Shown here in pieces: positions 6,499-12,979 of a stretch of DNA of 13,886 bases; within the stretch, counting starts at the first letter, position 1; every line of letters starts with the position of its first letter. Under the pieces are notes generated by a model that saw only the letters and a list, made by a program, of their open reading frames with translations, was not told the origin of the DNA and did no database searches. Position numbers and translations under genes: made by a program. This stretch comes from CAXMST01 sp035267205 (GTDB taxonomy: Bacteria; Actinomycetota; Thermoleophilia; Solirubrobacterales; 70-9): contig DATFLZ010000134.1 in assembly GCA_035267205.1 (NCBI GenBank), positions 1 to 13,886 on the forward strand. Reading direction: 5' to 3'.

Positions 6499-7362
6499 TC
6501 AGCCCTTGTCGCGGCAGTAGGCGATCGCGGTCACGTTGCCGCCAGCCTGCATGCCGACGAAGCGGCTGACCCACCGCTTACCGTCCGGGTAGGAGCGGTC
6601 CGCGAGGATCAGCGCAAACGGATTGAAGCTCTGGAAGTCGGCGACAAAGCCGCCGCTCCACAGCTCGTTCCGCCGCTTGCAGCGCGGCCTCAGCTCGAGG
6701 GGCGCCTGGTCGACCGCGACGCCCTTGACCCGCTCGGTCTTCAGGCCGGGCCTCCGCTTCGCGCAGCGGGCGTAGGCGACCAGCTCGCCGCCGACCGTTC
6801 CGGAGTTGTTGTACGCGCTGAGCCGCCACTTGCGCCGGCCCTTGCGGCGCGACTCGACCGGGATCACCTCGGCGCCCGTGTCGAGCGCGAACGCTGAGGC
6901 GTCGAAGCCGCCGGCGATCGCCTCCCTTCTGGGCGGGCAACGCAACGTGGCCTTGCGCTGCTGCGCCGGGGGCACGCGAATCACTTCGGTCAGGGTCTTC
7001 ACCCGCGGATTGGTTCGGGAGCACAGCGCGGACACCGTGAACGTCTCGCGCTCCCCGCGGAAGTTCGCGGCCCGGGCGCGCCAGCCCTTCCCGCCGGTGG
7101 GAAACGAGCCGAAGAACGCGACCGTCGCGTTGTCGTCGTGGCGCCACGGGCTGTCGTTGCGGAAGCCGCCCGAGACGAGGTGGCGCTTGCGGCCCTTGCA
7201 TTTGACCCGCTTGCCGGCCGCCTCCCCGGGCCCGAGCTCCGCGGAGCGGCTGCTGCGCTCGCCGAGCTTTGCCTCGGAGGCGGCGACGCCGGCCAGCACG
7301 ACCGCCAGCACAGCAGCAAGGGCCGCGAGGGTCACGGGTATGCGCGGGACCCGCTCAACCAT
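6499..7362 (-). CDS. Secreted protein with three Cys-paired GGF repeats, function unknown
   Basis: This 287-residue protein has a hydrophobic N-terminal segment at about 9-28 (signal peptide or anchor, likely end near AASEA) and then three imperfect repeats of about 57-61 residues: 55-114, 142-200 and 228-283. Each begins with Cys in a basic stretch. Each then has a GGF triplet (65-67, 151-153, 237-239) and a Trp (94, 179, 264) ahead of a strand. Each closes with an 'A(Y)xxC' motif whose Cys is 114, 200 or 283. The Cys at the two ends of each repeat could form one disulfide per repeat. I do not recognise a named domain; a beta-rich extracellular repeat fold is inferred. The ATG overlaps the stop of the upstream F420-dependent oxidoreductase gene by eight bases, so the two are probably co-transcribed, though no functional link is evident. 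A terminator follows. Confidence 0.8.
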   Translation of the reverse strand: MVERVPRIPVTLAALAAVLAVVLAGVAASEAKLGERSSRSAELGPGEAAGKRVKCKGRKRHLVSGGFRNDSPWRHDDNATVAFFGSFPTGGKGWRARAANFRGERETFTVSALCSRTNPRVKTLTEVIRVPPAQQRKATLRCPPRREAIAGGFDASAFALDTGAEVIPVESRRKGRRKWRLSAYNNSGTVGGELVAYARCAKRRPGLKTERVKGVAVDQAPLELRPRCKRRNELWSGGFVADFQSFNPFALILADRSYPDGKRWVSRFVGMQAGGNVTAIAYCRDKG

Positions 7363-8425
7363 CGCGCAGCGCGGCGAGCCGCTCGATCGTGTGCAGGCGC
7401 TCAGCGGGGTCGGCGTGAACGGGGACCGCGATCAGCCGATCGATCCCGGCCTCGGCGTAGCGCTCGAGCCCCTCCCGCACCTCGCGCTCGTTGCCGAGCA
7501 GGCAGACGCGGTCGAGCAGCTCGTCCGGCACCGAGTTGAACGCCTCCTCCTTGCGGCCGTCGAGGAACAGCTCCTGGACGGTGTCGACGACCTCGCCGTA
7601 GCCCATCCGCCGGGCGAGCTCGCCGTAGAAGTTGAACCGCTTCGAGCCCATCCCGCCGAGGTAGAGGGTCATCCGCATCCTCGCGCCGCCTCGGGCGGTG
7701 TCCAGATCGCCGTCGATCGCGACCTGCACGGTCGGCGAGACCTCGAGATCCGCGCGGGTGCGGCCCGAGGACTCGAAGCCGGCCTCCAGGTGCTCTCCCC
7801 ACATCGACTCCCAGCCGGCCGGGTCGAGGTAGGCGGGAATCCAGCCGTCGGCGATCTCGGCGCAGAGCTCGACCGACTTGCGGCCGATCGCGCCGAGGAA
7901 CACCGGGATCTCGTTGCGACGCGGGTGGAAGTTGAGCTTCAGCGCCTTGCCCTGGCCGGTCGTGCCCTCCCCCGTCGCCGGCAGCGTGTAGTGGGGCCCG
8001 TAGTGCTCGAGCGGGCCCTCGCGCCGGAGAACCTCGCGCACGATCCCCACGTACTCCCGAACCCTCCCCCACGGCTTGCGGTAGGCGACGCCGTACCAGC
8101 CCTCCGAGACCTGCGGACCGGTCGGCCCGAAGCCGAAGATGAAGCGGCCGCCGGAGAGCTCGTCCAGCGTCGCGCCGGCCATCGCCGCCGCCGCGGGCGG
8201 CCTCGCCGGCGCCGGCATGATCGCTGCGCCGAGGCCGATCCGGCTGGTCTGTGGCGCGAGCCAGCCAAGCATGGACACCGCGTCGGAGCCGTAGGACTCG
8301 TTGACCCAGACGGAGTCGTAGCCGGCATCCTCCGCGGCGCGAACCTCGTCGATCGCCTGCTGCCCGCGGGGGCCGGAGCGCAGGTGGACGAGCAGATAGC
8401 CGAGCTCGATCTCGATCACCGTCAC
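7355..8425 (-). CDS. LLM class F420-dependent oxidoreductase (Rv3520c-like)
   Basis: This is a 356-residue cytoplasmic enzyme of the luciferase-like monooxygenase (TIM barrel) superfamily. Features of the actinobacterial Rv3520c-type F420-dependent group are visible throughout: AAEDAGYDSVWVNESYGSDA (30-49), the TSRIGLGAAIM strand (60-70), TLDELSGGRFIFGFGPTGPQ (86-105) followed by EGWYG, the TGEGTTGQGKALK loop (151-163), PVFLGAIG (174-181), and IADGWIP (191-197). The length matches family members. Such enzymes transfer hydride between coenzyme F420 and an organic substrate; the substrate here is not known. The GTG at 8423-8425 gives the family-length product, but no good Shine-Dalgarno or -10 box is evident, so the GTG two codons in is also possible. 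The 3' end overlaps the next gene by eight bases (ATGGTTGA). Confidence 0.9.
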   Translation of the reverse strand: MTVIEIELGYLLVHLRSGPRGQQAIDEVRAAEDAGYDSVWVNESYGSDAVSMLGWLAPQTSRIGLGAAIMPAPARPPAAAAMAGATLDELSGGRFIFGFGPTGPQVSEGWYGVAYRKPWGRVREYVGIVREVLRREGPLEHYGPHYTLPATGEGTTGQGKALKLNFHPRRNEIPVFLGAIGRKSVELCAEIADGWIPAYLDPAGWESMWGEHLEAGFESSGRTRADLEVSPTVQVAIDGDLDTARGGARMRMTLYLGGMGSKRFNFYGELARRMGYGEVVDTVQELFLDGRKEEAFNSVPDELLDRVCLLGNEREVREGLERYAEAGIDRLIAVPVHADPAERLHTIERLAALRDG

Positions 8426-8690
8426 ATCTCAGCAGACACGGCCGGGGGCCGCGGGTTGCGGCGGGCGGCCCCGCGAGCGGCGATGCCCGTGAGTAGGAGG
8501 GAGTCAGGCGGGCTAGCCGGTGGACGATCCGGGGGGATCCAGCCGGCGCCTGCTCCCGGGGTGCGCCCCGGTCGCTCGGTCGCTCGGCGGCAGGTGCCCA
8601 GCGGACCGGCGGCAAATGGCAACCGCATCGCCCAAGGTAGGCCCTCGCTCGGACGCTCCCGGAGCGGCGAGAGCCCCCAGAACAAAGCAA
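8426..8690. other. Non-coding stretch between the oxidoreductase gene and the ncRNA terminator
   Basis: I see no supportable gene here. It contains GC-rich hairpins without T tracts (8556-8561 with 8566-8571; 8655-8659 with 8661-8665) and a short GTCGCTCG direct repeat from 8571. It may hold the oxidoreductase promoter, but no convincing -35/-10 pair was found. Short reading frames here have no recognisable product. Confidence 0.5.
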
Positions 8691-8712
8691 GGCCCCCGGC
8701 GAACCGGGGGCC
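8691..8712 (-). terminator. Strong intrinsic terminator with UUCG tetraloop
   Basis: A 9-bp GC stem (8691-8699 with 8704-8712, extendable by an A-T pair to 8690/8713) has a TTCG loop on the minus strand. It is followed in that direction by the T-rich TTGCTTTGTT (8681-8690). On the plus strand no T tract follows, so it works for leftward transcripts. It lies just beyond the T7 tract that ends the putative structured RNA and would be its main or backup terminator. Confidence 0.75.
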
Positions 8713-8714
8713 TC

Positions 8715-8848
8715 AAAAAAAGTGGGTACGAGGCGGCCCTGGTGACCTGCCTCGCGCGTAGCCTTCGCGCGTTCAAGTCTTCGGGGCCGCTTTGAGAGCT
8801 TCGCTCCGACTGGCTTCCGTGGAGTTGCGGCTCTCTCTCGTACCGCGT
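8715..8848 (-). ncRNA. Candidate structured small RNA (three-way junction), family unknown
   Basis: A promoter, a compact fold and a T7 tract are in register on the minus strand. The 8-bp closing helix pairs 8725-8732 with 8837-8844. Directly stacked on it is a 7-bp helix (8733-8739 with 8784-8790), which encloses a 6-bp hairpin (8753-8758 with 8766-8771). A second branch pairs 8794-8799 with 8830-8835, with an inner CTCC/GGAG helix (8804-8807 with 8821-8824) and an alternative GAGC-GAA-GCTC hairpin. The minus-strand transcript would start near 8848, three or four bases before the closing helix. It would end at the T7 (8715-8721), or at the UUCG terminator for a product of about 165 nucleotides. 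No SRP, tmRNA, RNase P or tRNA signature is present and no convincing reading frame explains it. It could instead be a leader for the oxidoreductase gene, but that gene starts about 290 bases further on, beyond a terminator. Confidence 0.6.
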
Positions 8849-8853
8849 CAACG

Positions 8854-8882
8854 ACACTAGCCGAGCTCCGCGGCGCCCGCAA
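8854..8882 (-). promoter_or_regulatory. Promoter of the candidate structured RNA
   Basis: Minus-strand TTGCGG (8877-8882) and TAGTGT (8854-8859) are separated by exactly 17 bases. The predicted start, about six bases past the -10, is the A at 8848, immediately before the outer helix of the RNA fold. Confidence 0.6.
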
Positions 8883-8942
8883 ACCGTGATCCCGCAATTT
8901 GGGGGGACAAGCCAGGGAAAATGGGCCGCTCGGGCCAGTGCG

Positions 8943-8948
8943 TAGTAT
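8943..8948 (+). promoter_or_regulatory. Possible -10 box (TAGTAT) of the acyl-CoA oxidase-like gene
   Basis: TAGTAT ends 13 bases before the ATG at 8962, giving a leader of only about six bases. A recognisable -35 is missing. The -10 lies about 85 bases from, and divergent to, that of the structured RNA, so the two promoters share this region. Confidence 0.45.
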
Positions 8949-8961
8949 CGATGGGACGCAG

Positions 8962-10944
8962 ATGGCCGACGCCGGCACCGAAGAAGAGCAGCAGACACCC
9001 GCCGAGGTCGCGGCGGAGCAGCTCGGCCCGGCCAAGGTCGAGGCACTCGGCGAGTACCTCGACGGCGAACACGCCGAGGTCCGGCGTCGCAGCCGCGAGC
9101 TGCTCGAAGGCGGCGGCTTCGAGATCCCCGACCACGACATCGCTCCCGGCGAGTACCGCGAGCTCGTTCTCGAGTGGACGAAGAAGCTCGCCGACGAGGG
9201 ACAGACGACCCTCGGCCTACCCACCGAATACGGCGGTGGCGGCGACATCGGCGGCTCGATCGCCGCGTTCGAGACGCTCGCCTTCGGGGATCTCTCGCTG
9301 CTGGTCAAGACCGGGGTCCAGTTCGGCCTCTTCGGCGGCGCGATCCTCCACCTGGGCACCGGGCGCCACCACGACGCCTACCTCGCCGACATCGCCTCGG
9401 TCGAGCTCCCCGGCTGCTTCGCGATGAGCGAGTCGGGCCACGGCTCCGACGTGCAGTCGGTCGGGACGATCGCCACGCTCGACCGCAAGACCGACGAGTG
9501 GGTGATCGATACCCCGACGGTGGCCGACCGCAAGGACTGGATCGGCAACGCCGCCGAGCACGGGCGGGTCGCCGTGGTCTTCGCGCAGCTGCTGATCGGC
9601 ACCGAGAACCACGGCGTCCACGCGTTCGTCGTCCCGATCCGCAGCAACAAGGGGAAGGTCCTCGACGGCGTGACGATCGAGGACTGCGGGCACAAGCTCG
9701 GCCTCAACGGGGTCGACAACGGGCGCCTCTACTTCGACAGCGTTCGGATCCCGCGGACCAACCTGCTCGACCGCTACGCCCAGGTCAGCGAGTCGGGGGA
9801 ATACACCTCCCCGATCGAGAATCCCACGGGCCGCTTCTTCACGATGGTCGGCACGCTGGTGCAGGGCCGCGTCTCGGTCGGCGGCGCCGGGCTGTCGGTC
9901 TCGAAGTTCGCCATGACCACCGCGGTCAAGCACGCCAACGGGCGGCGCCAGTTCGGCCCACCCGGCGGCGGCGAGGAGGTGCTGCTCCTCGACTACCGGG
10001 CCCACCAGCGCCGGCTTCTGCCCCTGCTCGCCCGCACCTACGCGCTCCACTTCATCCAGGCCGAGCTGGTCGGCGATCTGCACTCGGTGTTCAGCGGCGA
10101 GGAGCGGGACGAGGAGGCCCGCCGTCAGCTCGAGACCCGTGCAGCGGGCGTCAAGGCCTACGCGACCTGGCACGCAATCGAGTGCCTGCAGACCGGGCGT
10201 GAGGCCTGCGGCGGCCTCGGCTATCTGACCTCGTCCGGGTTCGCCTCGCGCAAGTCCGACGCCGAGATCTTCGCCACCTTCGAGGGCGACAACACGGTTC
10301 TGCTCCAGCTCGTCGCCAAGAGCCTGCTCACCGGCTACCGGGAGGAGTTCGGCGATCTCGACCCGCTCGGAATGGCCGGCTTCATCGCCTCACAGGTGAT
10401 CGAGCGATTCGTCGAGCGCTCGGCCGCCCGCGAGCTCTGGGGACGGATCTGGGACCAGGTGACCCCCGACTCGGAGGAGGACGGCGACCTCAACCACCGC
10501 GAGTACCAGCTGGCGCTCTTCGCCTGGCGCGAGGACCACGTGCTCTCGAGCGCCGCGCGGCGGCTCAAGGGCGGGATCGACGAGGGCTACGACCCGTTCG
10601 ACGTCTTCAACGCGGTGCAGGATCACGTGCTGGTCGCCGCCCGTACCCACATCGACACCCAGATCCTCGAGGCCTTCGACCGGGGAGTGGAGGCCTGCCC
10701 CGACCCCGCCAACAAGGCATTGCTGCGACGGGTCTGCGACCTCTATGCCCTGAGCGTGATCGAACAGCACCGGGGCTGGTACCAGGAGCACGGCCGGATC
10801 TCATCGACCCGCTCCAAGGCCGTGATCCGCAACGTCAACACGCTCTGCGACGAGCTCCGGCCCCACGCCGGTGACCTCGTCGAGGCGCTACGCGTCCCGG
10901 CCTGCGCGCTGCCCGAGTTCGGGCCGAGCGGCATCAAGGGCTGA
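8962..10944 (+). CDS. Acyl-CoA oxidase-like / acyl-CoA dehydrogenase family flavoprotein
   Basis: The 660-residue length is that of acyl-CoA oxidases, not of ordinary acyl-CoA dehydrogenases (about 380). Order of domains: N-terminal helices (about 30-145); the FAD/beta domain with GCFAMSESGHGSDVQ (151-165), DTPTVADRKDWIGN (183-196), GVHAFVVPIR (218-227), KLGLNGVDNGRLYFDSVRIPR (core GLNGVDNG, 247-254); then the helical dehydrogenase domain with RQFG (329-332) and CGGLGY (416-421). Glu441 in TFEGDNTVLLQ sits where acyl-CoA oxidases have their catalytic base. An extra helical ACOX C-terminal domain occupies about 490-660. It oxidises an acyl-CoA to the trans-2-enoyl-CoA; whether oxygen or an electron carrier is the acceptor cannot be read. 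The ATG at 8962 is preferred because the upstream in-frame ATG (8899) would place the TAGTAT box within the gene. It converges on the DUF3891 gene with an 11-base overlap. Confidence 0.92.
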   Translation: MADAGTEEEQQTPAEVAAEQLGPAKVEALGEYLDGEHAEVRRRSRELLEGGGFEIPDHDIAPGEYRELVLEWTKKLADEGQTTLGLPTEYGGGGDIGGSIAAFETLAFGDLSLLVKTGVQFGLFGGAILHLGTGRHHDAYLADIASVELPGCFAMSESGHGSDVQSVGTIATLDRKTDEWVIDTPTVADRKDWIGNAAEHGRVAVVFAQLLIGTENHGVHAFVVPIRSNKGKVLDGVTIEDCGHKLGLNGVDNGRLYFDSVRIPRTNLLDRYAQVSESGEYTSPIENPTGRFFTMVGTLVQGRVSVGGAGLSVSKFAMTTAVKHANGRRQFGPPGGGEEVLLLDYRAHQRRLLPLLARTYALHFIQAELVGDLHSVFSGEERDEEARRQLETRAAGVKAYATWHAIECLQTGREACGGLGYLTSSGFASRKSDAEIFATFEGDNTVLLQLVAKSLLTGYREEFGDLDPLGMAGFIASQVIERFVERSAARELWGRIWDQVTPDSEEDGDLNHREYQLALFAWREDHVLSSAARRLKGGIDEGYDPFDVFNAVQDHVLVAARTHIDTQILEAFDRGVEACPDPANKALLRRVCDLYALSVIEQHRGWYQEHGRISSTRSKAVIRNVNTLCDELRPHAGDLVEALRVPACALPEFGPSGIKG

Positions 10945-11758
10945 GGCCGTCCTGCTCCCGGGGCAGTAGCTCGAACTCGAGCGTCTGGAAGCGGGCCCCG
11001 GCGAGAGCCTGATCGAGCTCCGCCTGATCGGAGCGCGGCCCCCCGAGGAGCCGGCCCGCGACCGCCAGCGGCACCCTCTCCGCCGAGAACGGCCACGGAT
11101 CCACCTCGATCACGACCGGCCCGCTGCCGATCGTCCCGACCTCCTTGATCCGGAGCGTCGCGCCGCCCGCCTCGCCCGGCACCCCGCCGAAGCTCTCGGG
11201 GACGCGTGGCATGCACAGCGCCAGCGAGAACGCGTCCCAAACCTCGAGGAGCTTGCGGTTGGCCTCGAGCGCTGCCTCGCCGAGGTGCGGCTCGCAGGCC
11301 TCGACCGCAGCCGCCGACGCCCTCAACTCCTCCTGGAGCGAGCGCTGATCCCGCTCGAACTCCTCGATCCGCACGCGCTCGTCCTCTTCGAGATCCGCCT
11401 TGCGCCTGTACTCCAGCAGGTGCAGCCCGTGCATCGAGACGAGCAAACCCGCGTAGGGATTCTCGGCGCCGACCTGTCGCGGGCCCCGCTCCCAGCACTC
11501 GATCCAGCGCCCGAGCGGCATGTGCATGAAGTCGCGCGGGAGGCCCGAGTCGGGATCCAGCTCCGGCGCCTCGTCGAACGGATCCATGCCGTTGTCGTGA
11601 AGCTCCGCCGCGAGACAGGTCGCCTGGCGCGGGGCCGGTGCCGGGAAGTCGAGGTTCCCCCACGCCCTCGCGAGCTGCCCGGCCAGGGCCGCGTGCTGAG
11701 TCTGCGGAATGCAGAGGTAGTCCGACTCATTCCCCACCGTGTGCTCGCGCACGACCAC
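10934..11758 (-). CDS. DUF3891 family protein
   Basis: This 274-residue protein begins MVVREH and soon shows the family hallmark IPQTQHAALAGQLARAWG (17-34). AELHDNGMDPFDEAPELD follows (His54-Asp55), with the sequence running into a 'GLPRDF' segment. The paired His22 and His54/Asp55 suggest an HD-like, possibly metal-binding helical fold, but no activity is established for DUF3891 as far as I know. A middle coiled-coil-like stretch rich in Glu/Arg (about 115-160) precedes a beta-rich C-terminus. No signal peptide or membrane segment is present. The GTG at 11756-11758 is supported by the family-like N-terminus and by a -10 box seven bases before it. It is divergent from the Nudix gene with only 52 bases between them, and converges with the acyl-CoA oxidase-like gene. 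Confidence 0.85.
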   Translation of the reverse strand: MVVREHTVGNESDYLCIPQTQHAALAGQLARAWGNLDFPAPAPRQATCLAAELHDNGMDPFDEAPELDPDSGLPRDFMHMPLGRWIECWERGPRQVGAENPYAGLLVSMHGLHLLEYRRKADLEEDERVRIEEFERDQRSLQEELRASAAAVEACEPHLGEAALEANRKLLEVWDAFSLALCMPRVPESFGGVPGEAGGATLRIKEVGTIGSGPVVIEVDPWPFSAERVPLAVAGRLLGGPRSDQAELDQALAGARFQTLEFELLPREQDGLSP

Positions 11759-11765
11759 GGCGCGC

Positions 11766-11771
11766 AGAGTA
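11766..11771 (-). promoter_or_regulatory. -10 box (TACTCT) of the DUF3891 gene, leaderless
   Basis: Minus-strand TACTCT lies exactly seven bases before the GTG at 11758, without a Shine-Dalgarno. It is back-to-back with the Nudix -10 box 26 bases away, so polymerases at the two promoters would collide or compete. Confidence 0.55.
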
Positions 11772-11797
11772 TCGGGCGGTGGGGGCCGCCGCCGGGC

Positions 11798-11803
11798 TAC
11801 GCT
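11798..11803 (+). promoter_or_regulatory. -10 box (TACGCT) of the Nudix gene, leaderless
   Basis: TACGCT lies exactly seven bases before the ATG at 11811 with no Shine-Dalgarno. This supports that start over the in-frame ATG at 11739, which lies inside the divergent gene. Confidence 0.55.
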
Positions 11804-11810
11804 GAGACCG

Positions 11811-12314
11811 ATGACCTTCCTCGAGGCCGATCGCTACGCGGAGATCCAGCGCGAGGTCCCGATCGCGTGCGTCGACCTGCTCTGCGCCTTTCCCGAGCGC
11901 GCCGCGGCCGGCGAGCCCGATCTCCTCCTGATCGAGCGCCGGGATGCCGAGGACCGCAGCGGGATGCTGAACCTCGTCGGCGGCCGGATCCACCACGGTG
12001 AGAGCCTCGAGGAGGCGGCCATGCGCCACCTCCACGAGACGCTCGGCGACGGGGTCATCGCCGAGCCCCGCGACTGGGGGCGACCGGAGTGGGTCGCCGT
12101 GTACCCGCACCGCGACGCGGGCCCGGGCCCGTACGACCCTCGCCAGCACTCGGTCTCCCCCAGCTACCTCCTGCGCTGCTCGGGCGTGCCACGGGTGGAG
12201 GCCGGCGGCGAGGCGGAGGGGCTGCACTTCTTCGCGGCGGCGGACCCGCCGCCCGGCGACCGCTTCGGATTCGGCCAGGGCGACGTGGTCGCCCGCTTGC
12301 TCGAGGCGCTCTAG
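11811..12314 (+). CDS. Nudix-fold protein with a degenerate Nudix box
   Basis: This 167-residue protein has a Nudix-like layout: a first strand region (IACVDLLCAF), LLLIERRD, LNLVGGRIHHGES and a helix AAMRHLHETLGDG. The Nudix box spans 58-80, with Gly58, Glu64 and Arg72 in place. In the canonical REUxEE segment, His73 replaces the first Glu, Glu76 is kept and Thr77 replaces the last Glu. Two of the usual metal-binding acidic residues are therefore missing, and hydrolase activity may be reduced, altered or absent. Later elements (YDPRQHSVSPSYLLRC, 108-123; GLHFFAA, 137-143) resemble those of Nudix members that act on sugar nucleotides or related compounds. It converges on the HD hydrolase gene with 12 bases between the stops. 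Substrate is unknown. Confidence 0.82.
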   Translation: MTFLEADRYAEIQREVPIACVDLLCAFPERAAAGEPDLLLIERRDAEDRSGMLNLVGGRIHHGESLEEAAMRHLHETLGDGVIAEPRDWGRPEWVAVYPHRDAGPGPYDPRQHSVSPSYLLRCSGVPRVEAGGEAEGLHFFAAADPPPGDRFGFGQGDVVARLLEAL

Positions 12315-12326
12315 GTTCTCGGCCGG

Positions 12327-12944
12327 TCAGTCGCGCTCGCCCGGGCCCGCGCGACGCTCGAGCTCGGCGACCACCTGCCGGAGCTCATCGAGCGCCTGCC
12401 CGCCGCCCTCCCCGATCACGCCCCGGCGCGCCTCGAACGCCCCGAGCAGCGAGCGGTAGTACCAGAGGGTCCCGTCGCGGCGGCCGGCGAAGCGGTTGAA
12501 GACCGCGTCGCCGTAGCGGCGGTGGTCGGCGAGGATCGACCGCGCGTTGTGGAGCTTGTCGGCGATCGAGACGCGCAGCTCGTCCGGGGCCTTGCCGGGA
12601 ATCTGCGCGATGTAGGCCTCCTTGCGGCGGCGCCAGGGCGGCTTCGGCTGGGTGGTGGAGTCGCTGTTGGCGCGCACCATGCGGGCGACGTCCCCGCCGA
12701 ACTGCGCCCGGATCTCGGCCTCGGCCTCGGGGCCGCCGCCGTCCTCGATCACGTCGTGGAGCAGCGCTGCGACGGCCTCGTCCTCGGAGCTCTCCATCTC
12801 GAGCACGATCGAGGCGACCGCCAGCAGGTGGGCGGCGTAGGGAATCTGCGTCCCCTTGCGACGGTCGTCGCGGTGGTGCTCCAGCGCGAACGCGAGCGCG
12901 CTCTCGAAACGGGGGCCGAGCGGGTGGGCGGAATCGGTGGTCAC
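12327..12944 (-). CDS. Small RelA/SpoT-type HD-domain hydrolase (Mesh1-like)
   Basis: This 205-residue single-domain protein has the metal-binding motifs of the (p)ppGpp hydrolase HD domain in order: EHHRDDRRKGTQIPYAAHLL (22-41, metal ligand His39), LLHDVIED (61-68: His63, Asp64, then Glu67-Asp68) and VSIADKLHNA (125-134, Asp129). No synthetase, TGS or ACT domain is present, so it fits the small alarmone hydrolase/Mesh1-like group, although other HD phosphohydrolases of similar layout act on other nucleotides. The GTG at 12942-12944 has a TACGGT box six bases upstream. xseB ends 35 bases upstream on the same strand, so the gene could also be read from the exonuclease VII operon. Family is fairly sure and the (p)ppGpp substrate is inferred. 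Confidence 0.85.
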   Translation of the reverse strand: MTTDSAHPLGPRFESALAFALEHHRDDRRKGTQIPYAAHLLAVASIVLEMESSEDEAVAALLHDVIEDGGGPEAEAEIRAQFGGDVARMVRANSDSTTQPKPPWRRRKEAYIAQIPGKAPDELRVSIADKLHNARSILADHRRYGDAVFNRFAGRRDGTLWYYRSLLGAFEARRGVIGEGGGQALDELRQVVAELERRAGPGERD

Positions 12945-12950
12945 ACCGAC

Positions 12951-12956
12951 ACCGTA
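12951..12956 (-). promoter_or_regulatory. -10 box (TACGGT) of the HD hydrolase gene, leaderless
   Basis: Minus-strand TACGGT ends six bases before the GTG at 12944, in the 35-base gap after xseB. No Shine-Dalgarno is seen between them. This suggests an independent leaderless message in addition to possible read-through from xseB. Confidence 0.45.
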
Positions 12957-12979
12957 ATGGCCCGGGAGCGCCGCGCCGG

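Noticed and set aside
8571..8587. Short direct repeat GTCGCTCG
   Set aside because: Two copies only, in GC-rich non-coding DNA; nothing connects it with a function.
8733..8790. tRNA-like element on the plus strand (7-bp GCGGCCC/GGGCCGC acceptor-like stem plus a GTTCAAGTC T-loop-like sequence)
   Set aside because: Only 58 bases separate the stem ends, the T-arm bases around TTCAAGT do not pair, and no D-arm or anticodon arm fits. The stem is better explained as a helix of the minus-strand three-way-junction RNA.
6806..9359. Very long open frames on both strands across the oxidoreductase and intergenic region
   Set aside because: Compositionally biased Arg/Pro/Ala translations with no motifs; they cross the terminator and ncRNA signals and overlap recognised genes.
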